A stretch of DNA of 64,000 bases from Mermis nigrescens (taxonomy: Eukaryota; Nematoda; Enoplea; Mermithida; Mermithidae). Location of the stretch: positions 16,268,304 to 16,332,303 of the forward strand of contig JAVLUZ010000145.1 in the NCBI GenBank assembly GCA_036768485.1, read 5' to 3'. Position 1 is the first letter of the stretch, and each line of letters opens with the position of its first letter. A program made the position numbers and the translations under genes. The notes beneath the pieces are model-generated. The model made no database searches, had not been told where the DNA came from, and saw only the letters and a program-made list of their open reading frames with translations. Positions 53,466 through 63,540 of the stretch are shown one piece after another.

Positions 53466-55383
53466 GTTCTGGATTATATTTTTGTCATTTTTTTGGGTTA
53501 TGGAATCCTTCGCGGGCCGCTTAATTTTATCTTTTTTTGTTGCGTAATGCCGATATTTCTCAAATCACGTCAGCTTTTGTCTGCTTCGCAATATGGTCTG
53601 AAATAATTCAAAAAAATCGTAAAAAACGACCATTTATGTAAATATAACGCTTTTGGCGTCATATTTTTTGATTTGATTTTTGTTGTTTTTCTAGCAGGTA
53701 TGTGTATTAATTTTTATTGAAAAATTTCACTTTTCTGAATCTGTTACGGTATTGGCATGATTCCCCACTTTTTCCTAGACCGTTAGTTTTTGCTTATCCA
53801 AGAATATCCGCCGCTTGGACTCCTCGTTTTTCTCGTATTTTTGAATAATTTCGTTCGTTTGACATACTTTTCGCTTCGACTAGTATAAACATATTTTAGG
53901 TACTTTGAGATTTAGTATTATTGACGCCTGAGTCGATTTTTCTGATGCGTACGACCCTATTTTCTTGTAAACGGTGCATTGAGCGATTTTTGGAACTTTG
54001 CCAAAAAATTAACACCGGGACCGAAATTCACCGACACACTGCTGTATATCGCTCCAAAAAGTGTACATTGTCCTAATCTTATATTACGCTTCATTCCATA
54101 TCTCCTATTATAGCCTTTTCGCACTCTCATTATAAGCCTTATGGTGATTAGTTTGAGGTGAATATTTATTGTGTGTCGTGTAAATCGAGTATAAAGTTTC
54201 CGGAAAGCAGATTTATCACTTTTTTCTCATTTTCTAACTGTAAATAAGATCGCCTTATCTATTGGATTTTTTTGTTTATTTTTATATTCTTCAGGAAAAA
54301 TTTTAGTCACATTTTATTTTTTTTAATCAAGTTCTTCGATCGCTATTGGTTGGTGGAAGTCAGCTTTAGGCCAATGAGGATCGTTCCTTATTTCAAAACT
54401 CGTTTTGCATCTTTTAAATTCTTACCGTCTTAATACATTTTTGGTTTCGAATTGTAGCCGAATTATTCATTTATTTTATAACGCTTTTAAATTTTAATAA
54501 CTCCACGCATTTTTTAAATCTTTAAAAAGTTTAAACGATTAATTAATTAATGTAGTATGTAATTTGTATTATTTAATCCATCTCTTCGTCGGAAATATAG
54601 TCAAAGCTGTCTGCTTTATTTCCGGATGATCAGGATCGAAACGATTTGTTCTTCGTTTCGAGACCCAAAGATGCGTTAATTATTGGCAATTAGGGTGTTT
54701 GCGGCTCCGATCAGTTATCGATTTTTAACCGGACAACGGCAATCGATAATTCGCTTTAATATTCATCGCACCTTTCGTGCTTTTTCTAGCATACGAGCGA
54801 ACGTGTCGTTTTGCCAAAATTTCAGTTTATTATTTCTCTATGTACATAATATACCACGACTACCTGTTTGCTTCTATTCGCCCAATCGTTCGTCGTCGTT
54901 TTTTTACTATTTGCCCATTTTTTAGCACGACGCGCCCGTCGCCAGTTCGTTTCCCGTTCGATTTATAGCGTCGATTTTTTTTAAATTTTTTTACTTGTCT
55001 TGTTCTACGCATACTTTGCATCATTTACAATGAACTTTTTGCGCAATTTACACTTTTGTACGTCGCATTTTTTCGTTTAAACTGCAATTGAATTTGTTGA
55101 CGTTGCGATTTGTATCAAGTTTACGTAATAGCACCTGAGAATATGATCTGATAGAAAAGTGACGGAGTCATGGCACGGCCGGTGTAAAGCATGGTTAGAC
55201 TTTACAATACGATGTTACTTTACATTGTGTCCGACTAGTTCGAGGGCTTATGCTGTGAACCCCCTTGATGTCGAGGTTGTTGGATTTTAGTACGGCTGAA
55301 ACTTGGACAATGACTTACTCTGATATCGTCTGCCTCGGACATGCTGTATAATGCTTTATGAATACAGTTAGATGCAGGCAGAG

Positions 55384-55551
55384 CAGGCACGTAGCTGTGG
55401 GGGGACTGGGGGTCCGAACCCCCCCCAAATTCAGAAAAAAACCGGGAAAATAGGACTTTTTACACGTTATTTTGTGCTATTTTTGGCTTAGACCCTCCCC
55501 CCCAAAACTGGTGTTGGTCCCCCCAAAATAGGAGGGCCAGCTACGTGGTTG
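55384..55551. mobile_element. MA short element, copy 7
   Basis: CAGGCACGTAGCTGTGGGGG to GGCCAGCTACGTGGTTG. Exact 8-bp duplication AGGCAGAG (55376-55383, 55552-55559). Confidence 0.93.
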
Positions 55552-55959
55552 AGGCAGAGACTTAAATCGGTCGTAATTTTATCCTAAAAAGTTCAGGGAG
55601 GGGTCCTTGGGCTGGCCGAAGAACAATTTAGTTTAAATGATTATCCGAAAGATCTTTCTCAAACCATTTAGCAGTCTCGCGATTTTTAATAACGTGGTTT
55701 TTTTATCCAGTTTGATTCCTCTACGCCTTTCTCTTACTTTTTCAAACATCATTGCTAATTTTCTTTTAAGTTCAATTTATAAATGGGCGGGAACCAACTT
55801 CTGGCGCAGATATTGCAGAATTGTTAAAAATAGCACCTAAAATTTGATTGATTGGGGAAAATCTGCCAGATTTTAGGGGTCAACAACATTTGGTCAATTA
55901 GATCAATTCCGCTATACAAGCCAAAATTTTATGCTATGGGTAGGCATTTTTTTGTACTC

Positions 55960-56695
55960 GGCAAAGATTTCTCACAATGTACAACGACTTCTTGGAACCG
56001 TCTTTGTAAATGTACAAAGATTTTTGGGAAATTAAAAATTGCAAAAAAGGTCTGAAATTTGCCAAAAGTTCGCGCCGAAATGAGTCACTATGTGTACAAT
56101 ACACCTTTATAATGGCGGAGATTGCATTTCATAAAAGAAAATGTCGAATTTCTCGACGCTCCGCGCCGTTATAAGACTATCCTTAGTGACATTCGCCATT
56201 ACAGACCCAGAAATTAGCTAAAATACACTACCAAAAGTCGACAACTCTGTTTTTACCACATTAAAATCGCTACTGTACCGTATTATAGTACCCAAAAATT
56301 TGTGTGTACGAAATGTACAAAGATTTTTTGGAAGACGAAACCTGTACAAACGTGGAAAATTCCTAAAAAAATTTGCGCTCCCCGCCGAAATGAGTAATTG
56401 TCTGTCCTATACATGTTTAAAATGGCAGAATTTGCATTAAGAATAGAAAAATGTAGAGTTTTCTAGCGCTTCGCGCCGTTTTAAGACAATTTTCAGTAAA
56501 TTTTGGCGTCAGAAACCCGGAAATGAGCTAAGATATACTACCAAAGATCAAAAACCCTGTTTTACCAAATTACAATCGCTACTGAATGAACAATATTTTA
56601 GTACACAAAAATTTGCATGTTCGAAATGTACCTACTAAGACTTTTGGGGACCATCTTTGTACAAGTACAAACGGACCTTGTACAAAAAAAACACT
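55960..56695. repeat. Tandem repeat, 320-bp unit, about 2.3 copies
   Basis: CGCCGAAATGAGT recurs at 56073 and 56393. Each unit also has ATGTACAAAGATTTTT-like sequence, an ATGGCRGA block, a GCG(C/A)-TCCGCGCC or GCTTCGCGCC palindrome and AATTRCAATCGCTACTG-like sequence; a third copy begins at about 56605. Confidence 0.85.
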
Positions 56696-58128
56696 GGGTA
56701 GGTAGTGGTTCTGTTAACTCTTAAAAATATAAAGTACTAGAGTCCAATTTTGAAAAATGTTCACTTTTTCGCCTTTTTTGGACGACCGCAGATCGAGCTC
56801 CATGATGTATGTACGTCATAATATCGTGTTTTTGCCACTGCTATGTATTTTTCTGCGTTTCATTGTCATATGCCCCAACCGTAGAATTCAACTGCCACGT
56901 CAGTGAATATAAATTGGCAGATTGAAACACAAAGTGGTCTCAGAGATTTATTTTTCACTGAATTTTTGCATAAAAATCTTGCTTAGCCCACCGCGTTTTC
57001 ACTGATTTGGGGGACAAATGTTGTGGCGAGCAATTCCTCGGTAATCAGTACATTATCGCCTCGGCCCTCGTTGTATTCCCGACCATGTTATCCTGGATCA
57101 CGTGATAAGGTTTTTTGCAGATACATATCTAAGCTTCTGAGAGACCACAGGCACTGAGATTCATTCTAGCTGTTTTTTACGGATTTCACGTAATTTGGCA
57201 AGTCAAGTCAATTTTTACTAAAAATGTATCCTGACCTGGAAGCTACTACATATTTTCGCTTCGAGACGTGCACATACTTTCTGGAAAATTGCAAAGTTTA
57301 CTGTTTGGCGCGACTTTTCAATGACCCAGTCAGACTGCAAATTTGCACTAAAAATACATATGTATGCCTCGGCACACTGCTAATGATCATCTGCAAAAAC
57401 ACCCTTTGTATGTTTACTGCATATCATGTGATCGACGATCACATGGTCGGGTGAAAAATGGGACCACGGGTGTAAGAGGCTTAAGTGCCGTAAAATAGGA
57501 TTTTTCCACCATTGACTCAGTGAGCTTTACCCATTCCAAGATTTCTGACGAGAATTGTAGAACACAATTATTGATTTTGCACTTTTAAAAATCTTAGACT
57601 TACGTTTTTTGCCTTCCCAAAAAACTTTGTACTTGTAGAAAGACGGTTCCTGAAAAGTACTCGAACATCGGGAAAAATCTTCTCTCAATACAAAAAATCG
57701 TGTCCCCTGAATATGTATGAGAAGTAGGCACATATGTACCTTCCAAACATGAAAATCCTGCATCTCCCACCTCACTTTATGCAATACACGTCTGGACCTT
57801 GTTTCGCATGCATGTATGTATTAGTATTATTCATCGTGAACCTTCAATTATCCGTTTGTCGCTCTAGGAATTGGTATTTTTCGCTCGTGTTTTTGTTTCC
57901 CTATAGGTGTTCTTTTTTCGTTGGTCGCATGATGAGTTATTTTTCTTGCATATTTTAAATTAAGCAGTAAAATATATTCATTTGTTTCGACCTTTCAATT
58001 TCCTGCGTTTCAGCTTACTGGCTGTCTATTTTATTTGAGGTGGTCAAAAATTTGAGTTTTTGACCCGCAAGAGTAAGTCCAGCTCCTGTATTGAATTGAA
58101 AGAAGTGAGAAAAGTAGATACTTACCGG

Positions 58129-58401
58129 CAAACATGGGCGTGGGGGGGTTTGGGGGATTATGCACCCCCCAGAAGTTGAAATACCCCCCCCCCAGAAATC
58201 AAAATATCCCCCCAGAAAATTTTTTTTTGCTTTTTTAGCAATTTTTTGATGCCATTGGATAGAGCTTGAAGAGAAACGTCGAAAAATAGTGTTTTTTTTG
58301 CCATACGACCACTTTTAAGACCATTTTTTGACCTTTAAAAATTTTTTCACCCCCAGAAATTTTTTCAACCCCCCCCAGAATTTTGGTACTGCCCACCTAT
58401 G
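58129..58401. mobile_element. MD short element, copy 7
   Basis: CAAACATGGGCGTGGGGGG to ACTGCCCACCTATG. The flanks CTTACCGG (58121-58128) and CTTACCAG (58402-58409) match at 7 of 8. Confidence 0.88.
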
Positions 58402-58864
58402 CTTACCAGCAATTAGGGACACAAGAATTCGACTTTATAAATTTTTTTCGACGTAAGGTTAAATAGAAACTAGCAAATGGGGCGCTTCGCTGCCCCATCT
58501 GCTAGAAGTGTTTGTAAACAAATAATATCTTAACCAGTAATTAGTATAAAAAATTGAATGACTCTGCAAAGGATCGGCGAGCGGTTTTTATATTTTTTGT
58601 ATCTAACTGAGCAGCCCGGCGTTGCCCTGGCTGAACTTAGGCCTGATAGCTGTATGGGATTGAGATGTCTCTTGTATTTTTTTATTTTTCGGGACTTTTG
58701 ATGTTTTTGGGATATTTCTAGAAAATTGTTGGTAAAAACATATTGTATTTTTTAAATTTTTTAAAACTGTCTTTTGTCAACCATTTCCTTGATTAAATCC
58801 ATATTTCTGACGTTATAGAATGGTTCTGAGAATTCTTTATCCTAAATCATATTTTTGATGTTCT
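58402..58864. other. Unassigned stretch
   Basis: AT-rich. Contains GGGGCGCTTCGCTGCCCC, a perfect short hairpin, at 58479. No gene seen. Confidence 0.6.
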
Positions 58865-59140
58865 GGGATGTTCTGGAAATTATACCATTAGATGGTTTGG
58901 GATGTTTAAAAATTTTGTTTGATCATAACCATATTTTTAACGTTTTGGAATATTAAAAATACTTTTTTGGTCCAAAACCATACTTTTGATGTTTCTGGAG
59001 GTTTAAAAATTTTTTTTGGTCAAAACCATATTTTCGATGTTTTGGGGCGTTTAAAAAATCTTTTTGGTCAAAACCATTTTTTTGATGTTTTGGGATGTTT
59101 AAAGATTTTTTGGTGCAAACCATATTTTTGATGTTTTGGG
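58865..59140. repeat. Minisatellite, about 55-bp unit, 5 copies
   Basis: The unit contains TTTTTTGGTCAAAACCATAT, TTTTGATGTTTTGGGATG and TTTAAA, with point variation between copies. Confidence 0.9.
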
Positions 59141-59149
59141 ACACCAGTC

Positions 59150-59385
59150 TTACAGCACAGGATATGTTATAGCACTGGGTATGGTATATCACGTCCTATC
59201 TTGTAGCATGGGCTATGTTATATCACGTCCTATCCTGTAACACTGGGTATGTTATATCACGTCCTATCTTATAGCATAGGGCATGTTATATCACATCCAA
59301 TTGTATAGCATGGTGTATGTTACATCACGTCCTATCGTACAGCATTGAGTATGTTGTATCACGTCCTATCTTATAGCGTCGGGTT
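59150..59385. repeat. Minisatellite, about 36-bp unit, 6-7 copies
   Basis: The unit contains TATAGCATGGGCTATGTTAT and ATCACGTCCTATCTT. It starts 10 bases after the previous, unrelated minisatellite. Confidence 0.92.
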
Positions 59386-60840
59386 CAACTTTGTACAATC
59401 TTCAACTTTGCCCTCATTGTAAACAAATGCAAAAAGTTGCATATTAAATTAGCTGCTAGAAGCAAAAACATTTGGATTTGTATTTTCGGAAGCCGCATGT
59501 TTGCTGCTTTCGATTGCTTCGCATCGAAAGCAGCAACGCGCTGGTTTACAAGGTCAAAAATTTTGACTTGGTGCAAGCTCTTTTGCAGTGATTAATCATG
59601 TTGATAAGTACCCGACGTGATTTCCTTTCAGCCCGTCTCATGCATGTTTTATGATGCCAGATCGTATATTTAAAGTAGCGAATATGTAATCAGCGGTCCC
59701 AGAAACCCCAGGGGCCAAATTCCGGAAGCAACAGTCAATCTGTGCTTCTGCAAAAAGACAAAAACCTAAATATTACGCTATGCATAGGGTACCTTTGGGC
59801 TCCCGTACCTCGAAAACCAATCCGTGAATTTTCTTCAAATTCTACAGTAAGGTGAGTCATAAGATATCCAATAATTGGTGGAAACTTTAAAAAAATTTAT
59901 CCGCTGCGATTTGAGATATTTGATAAAATACACTTGTAAATCACGTTTTTCTTACGGCATCACATCAGTTTACACTGTAGTGTAAAGTATTTCACACCAG
60001 TCGATAGCGCATAAAAAGTTGATTTAGGGTGGCTTTAAAATTTTACCCTGCCGCAATTGCATTAGCGGCTAGAGGTACAAAACCTTTTACATAAATCCGT
60101 AGTTTCCGGGTTTCAGGAGTCCGATCGAGCCATTTTAATCAAAAAATCGTAATTAGCGCCCGAGAATACCTATTGAGTGAAAAAACAAGTATCACAAAAT
60201 TATCCAGTAAAAACTTTTTTGCCTCACGCACACACACACTTACACACAACTCGAAATTAATATTATACATGCTTAAAAACTTGATTAAAAATTCAATACA
60301 ATTATATTAAGATTAATAGATAATTAAAAATAAATCAAAGAATGGGTAATGAAAATAAATTAATAATTTAAATTGATTTTAAAATTAAAAATTATGCGAA
60401 TGTTTTTGACGTAACATGTGCCGACAATTTGAAGGAGAAAAAACCCATCATTTTCCGGCATAATACTAATTGAGCTCTATCAAATAGCAGAAGAAAGTGG
60501 CGGAAAAACGGGAATATTCTGAAAATTTGAATTTGGCTGTCGTTCGGATTTTAGGGGTTCCAGTGATGCGCCCACATATATGTGTTATGTGGGGACTAGA
60601 AAATATTTGCCTCTGCAAGTGCATTCGAAAGCCAGAACTGAAAGGATGCGTTGCATGGTTGAGTCCTAAGCTCGCAATTTAGTGATTTCTCTAAATTTTG
60701 ATTACAATTTGTACTTTAAATCTGAAATTTCTCCATTTACTGAATTATTTTGCCTGATTCGAAAAATGGAATCGAAGGTTTTTATGACAGATTTTGGATT
60801 ACAAGAACTTTGCAAGTAGTAAGGCGGGCTACTATAGGGG
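59386..60840. other. Unassigned stretch
   Basis: Moderately AT-rich. A perfect 14-bp inverted repeat (59501-59514 with 59523-59536; loop TGCTTCGC) and a (CACA)n run at 60226 are the only clear structures. No gene supported. Confidence 0.6.
59501..59536. other. Perfect 14-bp hairpin
   Basis: TTGCTGCTTTCGAT, loop TGCTTCGC, ATCGAAAGCAGCAA. Isolated; no Rho-independent role is relevant in a eukaryote. Function unknown. Confidence 0.6.
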
Positions 60841-60974
60841 GCATGTTGAGAGATAGACTATCTTTCATCATGTGCTGGCTTGCAGTGATGTGAGTGTACG
60901 TAAATATGTGAAGGTTGATAAATTTTTTGCCAGCGTATGTCTGTTGTTAGGTCGGTGGGATTGGGTCTATTGTG

Positions 60975-61225
60975 TGAAAATAGCGAACCTGTCCGTTTAA
61001 GTATAAAGGAATCCGCTCAATAAATGAAGCCTGTCTGTTAAAATATCGGCTGCCCATTAAAATATAAGCCCGCCTGTTGAATATAGCCGCCCGTGAAATG
61101 GAGCCCACGCTGTTAAATGGGACTGCTTAAGAGTCCGCCTCTTAGAAATGGAGCCTACCTGTTGAAAAATATAGCCACCCATTGAAATAGCGAGCCGCCT
61201 GTTGAAAATGCAAATCGCCAAGTTA
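60975..61225. repeat. Degenerate short tandem repeat (GCCTGTTGAAAT-type)
   Basis: About ten imperfect units of 20-30 bases built on CCGCCTGTTGAAATATAG and GGAGCC, lying on the LTR side of the gypsy element. Confidence 0.65.
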
Positions 61226-61649
61226 GGGGTCAAAATGGCTAATAAACCCGCGTGGTAGGTCCAATCAGTTGAAGGCCATACAGTGATAAAGTCAAATTTG
61301 CATTCATAATATTTTTATGTTGTAACGTAGTGGGGTTTTTGCCTATTAGTACTGTAGGTACTAAATGGTTATTTTTCTTAATATGGTTTCTAGATTGTAA
61401 AGCCCAAATGATCACCAAGTTTATTAGGTAAGAAACTAATGGATCTTACAACAAGAGCGCATTGAATGACACAACTGTGTCTCGAAGAAAGTGAGAGCCG
61501 AACCAAAAGCCTCTCAAAGAAACGTAGTAAAGTTATATGTACGAAGGATCATGAACGATGTAAATGTTAAAAATAGTTCACGAATGTAGGAGCGTAGGGA
61601 TGTACCTAGTTACATCACATATCCCCCTCCGCAAAAAAATGTATCACGC

Positions 61650-62171
61650 TCAATCACAGGAAGTGTAACGATCCGGTGGTCGGCATGTCCTTGTTGACCA
61701 TCTTGGGGTTGGCTCATCTTCGAGATCCTTCGTTTTGTTGTTGTTATCAACTTGACCTTGCGTGACGTTGGGTTCTTTGTCATTTTTGTCATCATGTATC
61801 ACTGTATCACTTTCAGATTCTGTTATTTTCTGATTCTTTTCTGATACTTTCTGTTCTACGTTTAAAGTTGGGGTTTTAAACAAGTGAATGGGGTGCTGTA
61901 CTGCATTTTTGACTGTTTTCAAATCAGTTTTGTCCGATAGATTTTTGCAACACACGAGTTTACGTAATCGTAGATGATCAGCATGCTTTCGCTGAATTGA
62001 CTTGTTAATTTTGATTTTATACGAAAAAGAACAAGTTTTCTGTTTAACGACTCCTGGTGTCCATGTTTTTCCTAACGTGTTATACACCCAGACTGTATCA
62101 TTCTGTTTAAAATTTCGTTCTTTTGTATTCCGATTGTGATAAAATTTCTGCTTTGCTTTCGCCTCATACAA
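61650..62171 (-). pseudogene. gypsy integrase C-terminal region
   Basis: An open frame of 173 codons with FKQNDTVWVYNTLGKTWTPG and the KHADHLRLR block, the usual end of gypsy integrases (NDxVWVxN...W.PGxV...R.HxDHLR), followed by a polar tail ending TPRWSTRTCRPPDRY. The frame itself is intact but the rest of the integrase upstream is broken. Confidence 0.88.
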
Positions 62172-62625
62172 ATGTGTTGTTGCATCAGGCTTAAGTCAAT
62201 CAAATAGCGTGCATATTTTGTCCGAAAAACAATTCTGCAGGCGTATGATTTGTTGATGAGTGTATCGTACATCGATACGTGAAAAGCCACGTATTTAGCT
62301 TATCCTGCATTAGTTTCGGGCTCGTTTTTACAATTTTCTTGGCAGAATAAGCAGTTTTCTACTAATTTTTGATACTTCTATCGATTTTAGGCCACCAGAC
62401 GGAAGAGCGAGCTAAAGAACGTGTAGCTACTATTCCTGAGTGTCCTTTGTGTAATTTCGTTAAGACAGTTTTCTGCAAACAATTCGGTATCACTATTCTG
62501 TTCTGCCACATTATGATTTCATCTTCAAATGATAATCGTGTCGTTTCTCAAAATATGGCAGAATTTCTGCTTGTATTCTGCGTTTTTCAGGCCAGTTACG
62601 TTCTAAGTAAGTGTAACGTTAACTT
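62172..62625 (-). pseudogene. gypsy integrase N-terminal and core region, broken
   Basis: Minus strand. A block PEKRRIQAEILPYFEKR, then stops, then LHKGHSGIVATRSLARSSVW and WPKIDRSIKN, i.e. the HHCC zinc-finger segment of integrase, then a stop. Further on, fragments of the core appear in different frames. Multiple stops and at least two frame changes; most of the catalytic core is missing. Confidence 0.82.
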
Positions 62626-63540
62626 TTTGGGTTAACTTCAGGACCAACACATTGTGTGATAAATTGCCTGCAGGTTAGCCTGAATAGCTTTGAGTTCCAT
62701 GGTAATCAGGAATTAATTAGCCTTAGGGAGTTGTGAGAAATTACTTTGCAACTATGTACCTAAAGGCTATTGGGATCAGAGATATAGATTAGCCTTGGGG
62801 AGTTGTCCACTGACGAATATGTACCTAAAGGCTAAGGGAATTTGGGCAGCAATTTAGGGCTGTATTATATGTCTTAGATCCTAGGAAAAATTGGGCAGCA
62901 CTTTGCTCCTCTATTGAGTATTTTACAGGCTAAGAAAATGAGACAACAATAGCAATTTAACTTTAATTAAGAAGTCTTCTTAATAAGGACAGTCATAAGT
63001 AACATACGCACCAAACGATACGTTGGGCGAAACAGTGGCACCACGTCGTAGAATGGCTACTAGTACAGCAACTATTATAGTCTAGCGTAATATATACAAT
63101 AAGACAATTGGACCTTGATTGCGGTATCAATAGCGTGGTAATGGCAGCGATACAAGACACGACGGTGATGCAAAATCCAATAATAGCGTAAGCGAGCAAC
63201 TAGACTGATAGAAACGAAAAATCGCGGGGTGATAGCAAAAAATGGTGAAATGTAGTATTCAAATTTTTTAGTCAGCCAATAGAAAAACGCATCAATTACC
63301 GAGCAATTGTAATAATCACGCCCACAATGTTATAGTCTATCTTCACATGTTAAAGCGAGCATGGTTACACAGTTAAGCAATTGTTCTAGCATTATAGCAT
63401 TAAGTACACAATGAAACTTCTCTGCTTTGTGATATAAATTCAGCAATTGCAGATTAAGTACTTATGCAAATAAACTCAAACTTTCTGCAAGTGATATATT
63501 GTATATCAAGTTTGCAGAAGTGTGCAAAAACATGTACACA
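62626..63540. mobile_element. Roughly 0.9-kb insertion within the gypsy element
   Basis: The gypsy protein similarity breaks off in the linker after RNase H (near 63540) and resumes at the NWPEK segment (near 62620). The inserted stretch has two approximate 70-80-base direct repeats (ATTAGCCTTAGGGAGTTGTG and GTACCTAAAGGCTA landmarks at about 62697-62770 and 62788-62840). Its ends and class are unresolved. Confidence 0.55.

Larger units (their letters stand above)
53083..58128. other. Downstream region, repeats and unassigned sequence
   Basis: Holds MC (53265), MA (55384) and a 320-bp tandem repeat (55960). The stretches 53470-55380 and 56700-58128 have no gene I can support; 57590-57700 contains an inverted relative of the 320-bp unit. 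Confidence 0.7.

Noticed and set aside
54575..54620. Minus-strand peptide DSFDYISDEEMD ending at a stop, resembling a gene's acidic C-terminus
   Set aside because: Only about 14 codons; no upstream exon or polyadenylation signal could be found to support it.
57224..57454. 76-codon Cys-rich plus-strand frame
   Set aside because: Not recognised, lies in unassigned repeat-rich sequence, no splice or promoter support.
59150..59385. CRISPR-like 36-bp periodicity
   Set aside because: The whole unit is repeated with no unique spacers; eukaryotic context.
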